DNA of 64,000 nt from Intrasporangiaceae bacterium (GTDB lineage: Bacteria > Actinomycetota > Actinomycetes > Actinomycetales > Dermatophilaceae): NCBI GenBank assembly GCA_021324575.1, contig JAJPIW010000043.1:1-64000 (forward strand), given 5' to 3'. Below the pieces are notes generated by a model that made no database searches, was not told the origin of the DNA, and saw only the letters and a program-made list of their open reading frames with translations. Of the stretch, positions 21,951 to 32,000 are shown in pieces (the first letter of the stretch is position 1; the number at the start of each line of letters is the position of its first letter). A program made the position numbers and the translations under genes.

Positions 21951-23042
21951 TTATCGAACCGTTATCTCGGGCGCGGGCGCGAGCGTGGACCGTCTCACCA
22001 GATGGCCCTCCACCTGGCGCGTGACGACCGGGCCACCTCGGTTGATGGCGTCGAGCAGGACCTTGACGGCGACCTTGCCGAGCTCGAAGTGAGGCAGGGC
22101 CACCGTCGTCAGACCGGGGGGGAAGAACGCGGCCAGCTCCTCGTCGTCGTCGTAGCCGACCACGGACAGGTCCTTGGGCACCGACAGGCCGAGCTCGTCC
22201 GCCGCGACCATGGCCCCGATGGCGACGCGGTCGTTGAAGCAGATCAGCGCGGTCGGGCGATCCGCGGTGTCCAGGAGCGCTCGCGCGGCGCGATGTCCGC
22301 CATCGATCTCCGGGCCCGCGCGCACGACCCACCGTGGGTTCACCCGGACTCCCCGCTCGGCGAGCGCCCGCCGGAACCCGACCTCCCGCTCCTCGCTGGC
22401 CGCATCGCCCTCGCCGCCCTGGATGAACGCCAGCCTCCGGTGGCCGGCTTCCAGCGCGGCGTTCGTGGCCATCCAGCCGCCCTTGAGCTCGGACGGCAGC
22501 ACCGCCGGATGCCCCGGGTATGGTCGCCCGTCCATCCGGAACGCATGGCCCTTGGCCCCTCCGGCTCCCCGCTCCCAACAGTTGACCAGGATCGACGGCA
22601 CCGACTTCAGGCCGGGAGGCAACGTGACCGGGCCCCAGGACCGCTTTGCGTAGAGCAGTCCGTCGACCTGGCGGTCGACGAGCGCCTGCACCCCGAGCTC
22701 GGTCTTCTTCGCATCACCGGAGGTGTTGACCAGGAGCAGCAGGTGGCCGTCTCGCCACGCCTCCTCCTGGCCGCCGAGCACCATCCGACCGGCGAACGGT
22801 CCGCTGGCGATGTGGTCGGTGATGAAGCCGATCGTCTTGCTCCGCTTGAGCCGGAAGTTGCGGGCCGCGAGGTTCGGCCGGTAGTCGAGCTCCTCCATCA
22901 CCCGCCGGATGCGGGCCTCGGTCTCCTCCGCGATGCGCAGCTCGCGCGCCCGCCCGTTCACCACGGCTGAGACGGTCGGCTGGGACACACCAGCACGCTT
23001 GGCCACGTCCATCATGGTGATCCGCGAGCGATTGCCCCCCAT
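21951..23042 (-). CDS. LacI-family transcriptional regulator
   Basis: The 363-residue repressor has the N-terminal LacI helix-turn-helix (TMMDVAKRAGVSQPTVSAVVNG, residues 9-30) with the hinge helix region RPNLAARNFRLKRS, then a periplasmic-binding-protein-like effector domain (KTIGFITDHIASGPF onward). It lies immediately upstream of the binding protein, permeases and GH32 gene in the same direction, so it most likely represses that operon until the sugar or a breakdown product binds. Start ATG at 23042. Confidence 0.92.
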   Translation of the reverse strand: MGGNRSRITMMDVAKRAGVSQPTVSAVVNGRARELRIAEETEARIRRVMEELDYRPNLAARNFRLKRSKTIGFITDHIASGPFAGRMVLGGQEEAWRDGHLLLLVNTSGDAKKTELGVQALVDRQVDGLLYAKRSWGPVTLPPGLKSVPSILVNCWERGAGGAKGHAFRMDGRPYPGHPAVLPSELKGGWMATNAALEAGHRRLAFIQGGEGDAASEEREVGFRRALAERGVRVNPRWVVRAGPEIDGGHRAARALLDTADRPTALICFNDRVAIGAMVAADELGLSVPKDLSVVGYDDDEELAAFFPPGLTTVALPHFELGKVAVKVLLDAINRGGPVVTRQVEGHLVRRSTLAPAPEITVR

Positions 23043-23262
23043 TTCTCACCCTTCTCGAGGTTGGCAGTGTGGCGAGGTTACCTCGCGCGTCAATGCCTGC
23101 CTTCGCAACCAGTCGCCTCCGGAACCTGTCTCGCCGAAGTGCTGACCTGGCCGGGCCCACCGACTGGCAGTGGGGCACACGACCGACGCGGCCCGCACAT
23201 CGGCTGAGCACGACAACGACCAACGAAGGAGACCACTGCCTGTTGGCCGGCCCGGCCGCTGG

Positions 23263-23559
23263 TCAGAGGTGGGGGTGCAGGTTCATCGACCGGCCGACGA
23301 CGCCGACCAGGACACCGAGAGTGACCAGGACCGCGACGTCGAGCCACTGTCGACGGACGACGAGGCCGCCGGCGCGCTCCTTGGGCAGCACCGCGCGCAG
23401 CGCTCCCGCGACGAGGCACGAGCCGCTGAAGAGGACGGTGGCGCGCAGGTGGTGGTCGGTGGCGCTGAAGCCGACCGCACCGACCAGCCCGACCGCGAGG
23501 ACCCACCAGACCCCCAGCCCGTGGGCGACGGGCGCGCGCCGGTCGGGCTCGGGGGGCAT
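23263..23559 (-). CDS. DUF3017-family small membrane protein
   Basis: The 98-residue protein has three hydrophobic segments (WWVLAVGLVGAVGFS, LFSGSCLVAGALRAVL, WLDVAVLVTLGVLVGVV). DUF3017 proteins are characteristically encoded next to folD in actinobacteria, and here the ATG at 23559 lies one base after the folD stop. The function is unknown. Confidence 0.75.
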   Translation of the reverse strand: MPPEPDRRAPVAHGLGVWWVLAVGLVGAVGFSATDHHLRATVLFSGSCLVAGALRAVLPKERAGGLVVRRQWLDVAVLVTLGVLVGVVGRSMNLHPHL

Positions 23560-23560
23560 C

Positions 23561-24436
23561 TCAGGCCGTGACGCCGCCGTCGAGCGACCGCTCGGCCGCC
23601 AGGACGACGTTGGCGAGCAGCATCGCCCGGGTCATCGGACCCACGCCGCCGGGGTTGGGCGAGATGAACCCGGCGACCTCGGCGACGTCGGGGTGGACGT
23701 CGCCGGCGACCTTGGAGCGCCCGTCGTCGCCGACGATCCGGCTGACTCCGACGTCGAGAACGGCGGCACCGGGCTTGACCATGTCCGCCGTGATCAGTCC
23801 CGGCACACCGGCCGCCGCGATGACGATGTCAGCCGAGCGCACCTCGGCGGCCAGGTCCCTCGTGCCGGTGTGGCACTGGATGACGGTGGCGTTCTCGGAC
23901 CGGCGGGTGAGGATGAGCGAGAGCGGCCGGCCCACGGTGATGCCGCGCCCGACGAGGGCGACGCGTGCGCCGGCGAGCGGGATGTCGTAGCGACGGAGCA
24001 GCTCGATGCAGCCCATCGGCGTGCAGGGCAGTGGCGCCTCCTTGCCGAGGACCAGCCAGCCGAGGTTGGTCGGGTGCAGGCCGTCGACGTCCTTGGCCGG
24101 GTCGACGGCGGACAGGATGGCGAACTCGTCCAGGCCGGTGGGCTGCTGGACGAGGAAGCCGGTGCACGCCGGGTCCTCGTTGAGGGACCGGACGACGTCG
24201 AGCACCTCGGCCAGCGATGCCGTGGCGGGCAGGTCGTGCCGCAGGCTGGTGACGCCGATCTCGGCGCAGTCCTTGTGCTTGGCCCCGACGTACCAATGGC
24301 TGCCCGGGTCGTCGCCGACGAGGACGGTCCCCAGGCCGGGGACCACACCTCGTTCGGCGAGCCGCGCGACGCGCTCGCGCAGTTCGGTCTTGATCGTCGC
24401 GAGAATCGCCTTGCCGTCCAGAACCGTAGCCGTCAT
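23561..24436 (-). CDS. folD: Bifunctional methylenetetrahydrofolate dehydrogenase/cyclohydrolase
   Basis: FolD converts 5,10-methylene-THF to 10-formyl-THF via methenyl-THF, using NADP, for purine synthesis and formyl-Met-tRNA. The 291-residue protein keeps YVGAKHKDC with the catalytic Lys, the QQPTGLDE and DVDGLHP folate-site motifs, the nucleotide loop [10 protein letters not shown] (usual form GRSxIVGxP) and the C-terminal [10 protein letters not shown] signature. I chose the ATG at 24436; a longer frame upstream crosses into the divergent gene's promoter. Confidence 0.95.
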   Translation of the reverse strand: MTATVLDGKAILATIKTELRERVARLAERGVVPGLGTVLVGDDPGSHWYVGAKHKDCAEIGVTSLRHDLPATASLAEVLDVVRSLNEDPACTGFLVQQPTGLDEFAILSAVDPAKDVDGLHPTNLGWLVLGKEAPLPCTPMGCIELLRRYDIPLAGARVALVGRGITVGRPLSLILTRRSENATVIQCHTGTRDLAAEVRSADIVIAAAGVPGLITADMVKPGAAVLDVGVSRIVGDDGRSKVAGDVHPDVAEVAGFISPNPGGVGPMTRAMLLANVVLAAERSLDGGVTA

Positions 24437-24468
24437 CCGCACATCGTGCCATGTGCGAGGCTGCCCAT

Positions 24469-25098
24469 ATGGCAACCGTCCATACCCGCGGGCTGCTGCT
24501 CGCCGCGGGCGCCGGTCGCCGGATGGGGACCCCCAAGGGACTGCTCCGGATGCCGGACGGCTCACCGTGGGTGGAGCGCGGCGTCCGCGCCCTGCTGGCG
24601 GGCGGGTGCGCCGGTGTCACGGTCGTCGTCGGAGCTGCCGCGGCCGAGGTCTCCACCCTCGTCCGTGACCTGCCCGGGACGGACACGGTGTTTGCCGCGC
24701 ACTGGGCGGACGGCCTGGCGGCCTCCCTCGCCGCGGGCCTCACGTCACTGGCTGACCCAATTGTTCCAGTAGTCACGGGGTCAATGTCACTGCCGGAACA
24801 ATTGGGTCAGCCAGTGACGGCGGCTGTCGTGCTGCTTGTCGACCTGCCCGACGTCGGCCCCGACGTCGTCGCCCGCGTGCTCGCGGCGGGAGGCGCCGGT
24901 CCGACGGCCCTGGCGCGGGCGGCATACGGGAACCGCCCGGGGCACCCCGTAGTCATCGGGCGCGAGCACTGGGCCCCGGTCATCGCCGAGGCCGACGGCG
25001 ACACCGGCGCCAGAGCCTACCTCGGGCGGGTCGGGGCGCTGCTCGTGGAGTGCGGCGACCTCGCCACCGGGCGCGACCTGGACCGGCCGGGACCCTAG
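24469..25098 (+). CDS. MobA-like NTP transferase carrying an in-frame palindromic insert
   Basis: This 209-residue protein has the nucleotidyltransferase signature [18 protein letters not shown] at the N-terminus and the metal-binding segment LLVDLPDV, as in MobA/MocA-type cytidylyl- or guanylyltransferases for molybdenum cofactor. Between the helix [11 protein letters not shown] and the strand [12 protein letters not shown], where relatives have a short loop, sits an extra 25-residue peptide (DPIVPVVT...SLPEQLGQ) encoded by a palindromic element at 24744-24818. The molybdenum hydroxylase at 52.5-56.3 kb may use such a cofactor, but that link is inference. Start ATG at 24469 with GAGG upstream. 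Confidence 0.8.
   Translation: MATVHTRGLLLAAGAGRRMGTPKGLLRMPDGSPWVERGVRALLAGGCAGVTVVVGAAAAEVSTLVRDLPGTDTVFAAHWADGLAASLAAGLTSLADPIVPVVTGSMSLPEQLGQPVTAAVVLLVDLPDVGPDVVARVLAAGGAGPTALARAAYGNRPGHPVVIGREHWAPVIAEADGDTGARAYLGRVGALLVECGDLATGRDLDRPGP
24744..24818 (+). repeat. Palindromic element, family 1, inserted in frame (copy A)
   Basis: Perfect 24-base inverted arms lie at 24744-24767 and 24795-24818 around a 27-base loop; total 75 bases, a multiple of three. The core arm is CTGACCCAATTGTTCC. It is AT-rich for this genome and uses codons rare in the host gene (ATT, GTT, CAA, TTG). The same arms and the same encoded peptide in the same frame recur at 47172-47249 in an unrelated gene on the other strand. 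Confidence 0.9.
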
Positions 25099-25331
25099 CG
25101 TCTGCGTCGCCGAGCGGCGGGAACCCCCAGATCCGCAGACGCACGACAAGCCGGAACCTAGCGTCTGCGCCGCCGAGCGGCGGGAACCCCCAGATCCGCA
25201 GACGCACGACAAGCCGGAACCTAACGTCTGCGCCGCCGAAGGGCGGGAACCCCCAGATCCGCAGACGCACGACAAGCCGGAACCTAGCGTCTGCGTCGCC
25301 GAGCGGCGGGAACCCTCAGATCCGCAGACGC
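25098..25331. repeat. Palindromic element, family 2, four tandem copies
   Basis: Four 45-base units at 25098-25142, 25161-25205, 25224-25268 and 25287-25331 alternate with an identical 18-base spacer, giving a 63-base period. Each unit ends in inverted arms GCGTCTGCG and CGCAGACGC and contains CAGATC. They fill the gap between two convergent genes, so they may also act as terminators. Single copies occur inside genes at 47832-47875 and 53881-53924. Confidence 0.9.
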
Positions 25332-25343
25332 AAGAAGACGGGG

Positions 25344-26558
25344 TCAGGGGCGCACGAGCAGGGTGTAGCCGTTCTCCGGGGTCGAGAGGTGGACCGCCGC
25401 AGTGCCCATCCCGGCCAGCGCCTTGCTCGCGATCAGGCCCTTGCCGGTGAGCTCCGGTGCGCCGAGCGCGAGCCGGACCGCACCGGCAAGGGAGTCGACG
25501 GTCGCCTCCTCCTTGCCGACCGTCACCACCAATCCGGTCGGCCCGCGGACGACGGTCGCGAGGGTTCTTGCCTTGCCGGTCTTGACCGGCCAGCCACCGG
25601 ACTCCTTGCCGCTGGCCAGGTGCCGCGTCGTCGCGCCCTTCAGCGATCCCGGCCCGGCCTTGGCCGCCCCGATCCGCAGCCGGACCTTGGCATCGAGCCG
25701 CTCGCCGAGCATCCCCAGCAACGGGGTCGCGTCGTCGGACGGGCCGAGGAGCGACAGGTTGCGCTGCCCCACGTGCCGGTCGTGATTGGCGTCGAGCACC
25801 CCGCCCCACGGGTCGGTCGCGCACTCGACCGTCGCGAGGAGGCACTGGTGGAGCAGGCCGGTGTTCTGGATCGTCCACGTCGTCGGGATGAGGACGATGC
25901 CGTGGGCACGGCCGCTCTCCCGGTCGCCGAGCTCGGCCCAGGCGCCGCCGATCGGGTTCGGGGTGTAGCGCGGGTCGGGAGTGCCGCTGAAGAAGCCCGG
26001 CTCGACCCACCAGACCGACACCCGGACCCCGTGCGCAGGGAACCGGCCGAGGTTCCAGATGTGGACCCCCACCGTGTAGGTCTCCCCCACGGTCGGGCTG
26101 ACCACCGCCCGGGACAGGTCGATCGGGCCGCCGGGCGGGACGTCCGCGGAGCGGAAGAGCCAGATGTCCGGGCTGAGCCAGGAGGGCGTCGACGGCCAGA
26201 CCGGGCGCTGGCCGCGGTCGCCGGCGGCAGCGCGAATCAGCAGGTGGGGGAACCACATCCGGTCCCGGTCGGCGTCCTTGAGCAGACCACCGAACCGGTC
26301 GCGGAGCGCGGCGGCCGGGCCGCCCGGCTGCCACCCCGGCGGCGGGTCGTCCAGGGTGGTCCGCCACGGCGGCAGGTCACCGGCGACGCCCTTGCCGGGT
26401 GGGACGGCACCGTCCTCGTCGACCTTCGGCTGGCGTCCGGGACCGACCACTGGACCGTCCAGTCGGCCGAGCAACTGGTCGTGCTGTGCGAGGTTGTCGA
26501 GCAGCCGGCGCCGGGGGTCGCGGGCGACGCGGCGCGGGTCGATCGGGTCCGGGCTCAT
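25344..26558 (-). CDS. Last gene of the giant operon, 404-residue protein with a CARDB-like region
   Basis: I do not recognise a full family. The segment ETYTVGVHIWNLGRFPAHGVRVSVWWVEP near residues 155-185 looks like an Ig-like CARDB adhesion domain, and a conserved-looking stretch with Asp/His (DPWGGVLDANHDRHVGQRNLSLL) lies near residues 248-270. There is no signal peptide or membrane helix. The ATG at 26558 overlaps the stop of the phospholipase-C-like gene (ATGA), so it is translated with that operon. The tandem palindromic repeats lie just beyond its stop. Confidence 0.7.
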   Translation of the reverse strand: MSPDPIDPRRVARDPRRRLLDNLAQHDQLLGRLDGPVVGPGRQPKVDEDGAVPPGKGVAGDLPPWRTTLDDPPPGWQPGGPAAALRDRFGGLLKDADRDRMWFPHLLIRAAAGDRGQRPVWPSTPSWLSPDIWLFRSADVPPGGPIDLSRAVVSPTVGETYTVGVHIWNLGRFPAHGVRVSVWWVEPGFFSGTPDPRYTPNPIGGAWAELGDRESGRAHGIVLIPTTWTIQNTGLLHQCLLATVECATDPWGGVLDANHDRHVGQRNLSLLGPSDDATPLLGMLGERLDAKVRLRIGAAKAGPGSLKGATTRHLASGKESGGWPVKTGKARTLATVVRGPTGLVVTVGKEEATVDSLAGAVRLALGAPELTGKGLIASKALAGMGTAAVHLSTPENGYTLLVRP

Positions 26559-29053
26559 CGCTTGGCCTCCTTGCCCCAGGGCGGCATACCGGCGCGGTCG
26601 ATGTCGGTCTTCATCTCGTCGGTGAGCCCGTGGCCGGCGGGGTCTACGTCGACCCCGACGGTCCCGGTGCAGGAGACCCCGGTCCCGTCGAGGTAGTGCA
26701 CCCGCAGCGCCCGGGCCGGCGACCAGGAGTGCACGTCGATCCCGTGCGCCGCACCGGCATGAGCGTCGTGGACCCAACCCGGGACCAGCTGCGCGGGCGG
26801 GCTGCACGGCTGGGTGAAGGTGTAGGTCGGGTCCGGCGCCGGCTGGAACGTGAACGCGGGGTGTGCCTCCCACATCGGCACGTCGTCGGTCGGGTCGGCC
26901 GGCGTCCCGAGGTCGACCAGCTCGGGCGTGTGCCGGTCCCAGTCCCAGCAGCGCCAGCCGTAGCCGCGGTCGGAGTCCAGGTTGAAGTCCGGCACGTCGA
27001 CACCGGTCGTCAGCTTCGAGACGAGGTACAGCGTGTAGTCGACCGGATGTCCGAGGTGCTCGTCGAGTGGGAGGTGGTCGTGGCTGGCCTGCTCGGTCTC
27101 CCGCGGGTCGGCGGCCCTCTCGTATGCCGCGGCCGCGCCGAGGTCGGTCGCCGCGCCGGTGAGCAGGGTGTCGGCCCGCTCGCCGCCGGCATACGGGCCA
27201 GCGTGGGTGAGCCCGCCCTCCCAGCCGAGCGTCGCACCCGCCAGGTTGGTCCGCGGGTACCGCCAGGGCGCGACCCACTCGCTGTATGCCGTGGGGTCGG
27301 CTCCGCCGGGCAGGTGGGTCAGACCGCTCCAGCTGTTCGCGTCGATGTCGGACTGAAGGTCACGCGGGGTGTCCCGCGGGAATGCCGGGTCGGCGTCGAA
27401 CTCGCTTGTGCGGGAAGGCCGCCCGCTCGGTTCGTTCATCGGCGTCAGCAGCGGGGAGAAGCCGGCGAGGTCGGCGAGGTCGGCGAGCAGCTGGCCGGTG
27501 AGGTAGGTGCTGGAGATGCCGAGGGTGGTCAGGCCGGCATCGACCTCCTCCGGCTCCGGCACGTGGAAGCCGGTCATCACGAGCAGCCGGCGGCAGGCGA
27601 GGTAGAAGTCGTGGAGCGGCACGACGACGCCGTAGTAGATCGTCGCCCGGGCCGGGAAGGTGGCCGGGTCGAGCGGGGCCGCGCCGAGGCTGGCGACCCA
27701 GGCCGCGATCTCCCCGAGGTAGATGACCCAGGCGACGATGGCGAGCAGGATGTCAAGGATCGTCAGCTCGTGGTCGTCCATCTCCGCGCCCTGGTCCGCG
27801 TCGGTGTTGTTCGCGCCGGGCGGGGTCGGGAACGGGCGGTCGACGAACACCGACGGCGGGGGCGGCAGCTGGACGGCGAACCCGGATGACGCCATCATCC
27901 GCAGGTACCGGAACGCCAGCTCCCACATGATCCGCAGTGACTTGTCGTTGGGTCGACCGTCGTCGGTGAAGGCTGGGTCGCCGGTGTTGAGCACCTCGGG
28001 CGTGATGTCCGGAAGGGTGTCTGCATAGACCGTCTTGAAGGTCGCCATGAGCGCCTCGACGAGGTGGTCGGGCAGCTCGTGGGTGTCCTTGTCGAACCGC
28101 TGGTGCCGGGCGTTCGCATCAGCGGCCGACGGCCCTGTGGGGTATGCCGGGAAGGCACCGAAGTAGTCGAAGAGCGGGGCGTCCATCCGACCGGCATACG
28201 GGGCGGTCGTGCGGTCCCCGAAGACGATCCGGAAGTGCAGGCCGGAGGTGCCGAAGGAGCTGTAGGTCGGCTGCATGCCGTGCTGGGTCGTGTAGGCCTG
28301 GGAGTCGAAGTGGTTCTCCACGAGGTGGTGCCGCTGCCAGTGCAGCCGGAACGGGCCGCCGGACTTGGCGTTGGTGAACGGGTGGCCGGTCACGTCGGTC
28401 GCGCAGTGGCTCATCCAGCCGATGGCGAAGACCTGCTGCGCCTGGGCGTCGAAGGTGGCCTTGGCGTCGCCGGCCGCGACGGCGGCGAGCTCGGCCGCCC
28501 GGGCGGTCTCGTACATGGTCCGGGGGACGTCGTAGGTGCGGCGGTAATGGGTCATGTCCGACCAGTAGAACGCCGACTCGGCGACACCCTGCGGCGGGCC
28601 GGAGGTGAGGATCCCGAACAGGTCGTGGAACCGGGTGACGAGCCCCTCGAGCGCCGCGAACATCGCTGAAGACAGCTCGTCCATCGCGGCACCGATCTGC
28701 CCCGCGAGACCACTCGTCAGCCCGTTGGTGAGGTCGGCGTCGTTGGACGACGTCGAGCCGAACCAGTCCTCGTAGGGACCGATGAGCTGGCTGTCGATGA
28801 CCTCCCAGGTGTCGAGCAGCCAGGTCACGACGTGCATGAGGACCGAGCCGACCGGCTCCTTGAAGTCGGGGAGCAGGTAGAACAGGTCCGGCCCGAGGGC
28901 GCCGACGGCCAGGTAGTTGCGCCAGGTGTGGCACAGCTCGCCCAGCCGCTGCGCCTCGGCCGGGTCGAGCCCGAGCGCGGGCGGCACGTCGGCGGCGCGG
29001 AGCCGGTCGGCGGCGAGCTTGGCCGCCTCCATGTGGATGTACCAACCCGGCAT
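26555..29053 (-). CDS. Zinc-dependent phospholipase C-like protein with long C-terminal extension
   Basis: Residues 1 to about 300 match the zinc-dependent phospholipase C fold: MPGWYIHMEAA at the N-terminus, a GALGPDLFYLLPDF segment near 51-64, and a His/Asp cluster (GWMSHCATDVTGHPF) near residues 205-220 that would bind zinc. The remaining 530 residues are not recognised; they include a hydrophobic stretch near residues 430-460 (ILDILLAIVAWVIYLGEIAAWVASL) that may enter a membrane. There is no signal peptide. Family members cleave phospholipid head groups, but substrate and activity here are inference. It starts ten bases after the PLD-like gene and overlaps the next gene by four bases. Confidence 0.75.
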   Translation of the reverse strand: MPGWYIHMEAAKLAADRLRAADVPPALGLDPAEAQRLGELCHTWRNYLAVGALGPDLFYLLPDFKEPVGSVLMHVVTWLLDTWEVIDSQLIGPYEDWFGSTSSNDADLTNGLTSGLAGQIGAAMDELSSAMFAALEGLVTRFHDLFGILTSGPPQGVAESAFYWSDMTHYRRTYDVPRTMYETARAAELAAVAAGDAKATFDAQAQQVFAIGWMSHCATDVTGHPFTNAKSGGPFRLHWQRHHLVENHFDSQAYTTQHGMQPTYSSFGTSGLHFRIVFGDRTTAPYAGRMDAPLFDYFGAFPAYPTGPSAADANARHQRFDKDTHELPDHLVEALMATFKTVYADTLPDITPEVLNTGDPAFTDDGRPNDKSLRIMWELAFRYLRMMASSGFAVQLPPPPSVFVDRPFPTPPGANNTDADQGAEMDDHELTILDILLAIVAWVIYLGEIAAWVASLGAAPLDPATFPARATIYYGVVVPLHDFYLACRRLLVMTGFHVPEPEEVDAGLTTLGISSTYLTGQLLADLADLAGFSPLLTPMNEPSGRPSRTSEFDADPAFPRDTPRDLQSDIDANSWSGLTHLPGGADPTAYSEWVAPWRYPRTNLAGATLGWEGGLTHAGPYAGGERADTLLTGAATDLGAAAAYERAADPRETEQASHDHLPLDEHLGHPVDYTLYLVSKLTTGVDVPDFNLDSDRGYGWRCWDWDRHTPELVDLGTPADPTDDVPMWEAHPAFTFQPAPDPTYTFTQPCSPPAQLVPGWVHDAHAGAAHGIDVHSWSPARALRVHYLDGTGVSCTGTVGVDVDPAGHGLTDEMKTDIDRAGMPPWGKEAKR

Positions 29054-29063
29054 CGGTGCGCTC

Positions 29064-32000
29064 CTAGGGGATCAAGCCGGTGAGGAGGGTGACCAGGCTC
29101 TGGCCGGCGAGGCCGTTGGGGTCGATCTTGTCGACCTCCTCGGGGATGACCGCGGTGTCCGTCGGGCCGGCATACACCGGCGAGCAGCGGCCCTGCCCAC
29201 CGCCGGAGAGCAGGTCGACGAGCACGTCGTATGCCGACTCGGGCTCGGCCAGGCGGGTCCACAGGGCGGTCGTGTCGGCGGCCGAGGTCGGGATCGGGAT
29301 GCCCAGCCGGGTCGCCATCAGCTCCTGGCGGTAGCGGGCAATGGCCGCGCTCACGCCGCGGTCGTCGATCCGGCGGTCGATGGAGACGACGTCACAGCCG
29401 CCGTCAAAGGTCATGCCCCGCCGCCGCCAGTGGCTCGTCCCGACGACGGCATACACGTCATCGACGAGGCAGACGGCGGAGCGGCCGACGGTGGACCGGC
29501 CGGGGAAGCCGATCGGCTGGAACGCCGCGACCCGTATCCGCGGCGCGCTCCCGGCCGCGGCGACGAGCAGCTCGAGGGCGGCCTTGCGGTCGCGGAACGC
29601 GCCGCGCACCCAGCTCTCCTTGGCCGGGTCGAAGTCGGGCAGGCGCGGCAGGCAGATCATCACCTTGAGCCGGGGGTTGGCGGTGAGCCGGTCGCGCAGC
29701 AGCGTGACGAGGTCGACGAGGTGGGTGTCGGCGTCCTGCGCGGTGCGGGCGAACATGGCCGACTCGACGTAGACGTACTCCCGGGCCTCGGCGACGGCCC
29801 GCGCGATCGACCACATGGCGTCGCGCTGCCCGCGCTTGGCCGTGGCGATCTCGCGTTGCAGCTCGCGGCGGAGCCGCGGTTCGTTGGCGATGGTCACGGC
29901 CACCGTCGACCCGGGCGCGATCGCGTTGGCGATCGTGCTGGCCAGGCCCTGGACCGAGTCGGTGTCGGAGGGCACCGGCAGGAAGGACAGCTCCGGGCTG
30001 TCGGTCAGGGCCGAGATCGTCTCGAGCACGGCGGCGGCGACGTGCGGCTGGCCGCTCGCAGGCGGCGGGTCGGCAGGCGGGACGTTCCAGTTGTCCCCGT
30101 CGGTGCTGACGACCCAACCCGGCAGCGGCGGGACCGGCACGACCGACTGGCAGCGTTTGAGGGCATGCAGCGCGAGGTCGTATGCCAGCTGCCCGCCGAC
30201 GCGGACGCCGGACAGGTGCGCGTCCGGTCCCGCCGGGTTGCCCGGGTCGGCCAGCTGCGGTGTGGCACAACGGGACTCCCAGTCGTAGCGGGCTCCGGTC
30301 AGGACGGCGTTCCACGCGTAGGTCGTGCTCGGCGCGACGACGGCGCCGAGGGCGAGCACGGTGTCGAAGCGCGCCTGGCTCGGCAGGTGCGGCCCGATCC
30401 GCGGCGACGTGCCTTCGTTGGACAGCCAGCGCGCCCAGTCCTCGACCGAGCCACCGCTGCCGGGCGAGGAGCCGGTGCCGCTCGGTGCGGGGATCCCGAA
30501 GGCGCTCACCGGGGCGATCGAGGTGAAGCCGGAGCCGGCGAGCAGCGCCGTCACCGGACCTGCAGCAGTGCCACCGAAGACGGCCGAGTTGTCGACCCAC
30601 GGAACGGGGGCTCCGACCACGAGGTCGACGGCCGACACCATCCGGCGGGTGCCGTCGCGGGCCACGGCCACGAGGTCCACGGACAGGTGCGCCTCGGTCG
30701 GCGGCGCCTCGACCGGGCCGAGGGCGAAGGGGTTGACCAGGAGCAGGGTCCCGCCGGACGTGGCGACGACCGTCGAGCCGCCGTCCCCGCGGACGAAGGA
30801 GGGGTCCTCGCCGATGCCGCGGATCACCTGGAAGGTGCGCGGGTAGGCCCGCACGTGGGTCCCGTTCGGCAGCGACCCGGCCGTGAAGGTGAGCACCACG
30901 TCGTGGTTCGGCCCGCTCGCCGGGACCGCCCAGTTCGCCGTGACCAGTGCGGTCGCCGGAGCTGGCGGGACCGGGTCCCAGGCCCGCACGGCCGCACCGT
31001 CCGCCGGGCTCGGCGCCGGGCCGGTCGGGAAGGCGGGCCAGTGCGCCGCGGCACCCGGCCCGGGCGGCAGGGTGAGCGCCGGGGTGATCATCGGCGAGCA
31101 GAGCAGCCCGAGCCGGTCCGCGGCGCTCGGCCAGGCGCCGACGACCGCACCCATCGCACCCAGGACGTCGTTGCCGTCGACGAGGTAGTCGAAGTCGGCC
31201 ACTGTGCGACGGACGACCGGCAGCGGCGCGCCCGCCGGCATGTCGTCCTCGGCCGGGGCGTCGGCGGCGGCGTTGAAGCTCCGGTTGCCGAGCAGGTGCC
31301 AGTCGACGTCGACCGCCATCACCCGGAAGAACTGGTGGGCCAGGGTCGGCGCCCCCGTCCCGGTCGGCAGCGGGGCCGGCGCCCAGGCGGTCTTGTCGAG
31401 CGTCCCACCCGGTGCCGGCCCCCAGAGCACCTGGCCGTCGGGCGGGCTCGCGACGGTCGAGCCCGCAAGCCCGATCGTCTGCCCGACGGCCAGGTCGACC
31501 AGACCGGTCCCGGACGTCACCGTGGTGACCACGGCGCCGGTGCCGTCCAGGACCGAGACCTCGCTGCCGGTCCGCATCGACCGGTATGCCGCCCCATGTG
31601 GGCTGACCACGTGCACCCGGACGGCCGACCCGGTGAGTGCGGCGATGGTCGCCACTCCCCCGGCGCTGCTCGTGGCGGACGTGGACCCGGCCCCGGCGAG
31701 CGCCGGCCGCCAGGACAGCAGGTCGGCGAACAGGCTGGCCACGGCGAGGGGGTCGATGGCCAGGCCGCGCTGGTCGTGGAACGACACGGCGGTCGCCCCG
31801 CCCACCCCGAGCGACTCACCACCCCGGAACCAGGACATGAGCGGGTTCGCCGGCACGGTGATCCCGTGGACCAGCATGGCGGCCGGCACCGGCCGGCCGA
31901 CGGCCGCGGCCGCCCCGAGCCGGGTCCGCACGAGCGACTGGAGCCGGTGGACCGCCTCCGGGTGGAGGGCGAGCACCCCGGCGGCGGTCGTGACCGGAAC

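Noticed and set aside
23043-23262. Gene upstream of lacI
   Set aside because: Open frames there lack starts with ribosome sites and show no similarity pattern; probably only the promoter region of lacI.
25098-25331. CRISPR-like array
   Set aside because: The spacers are identical to each other, only 18 bases, and no cas genes are near. It is a tandem palindromic repeat.
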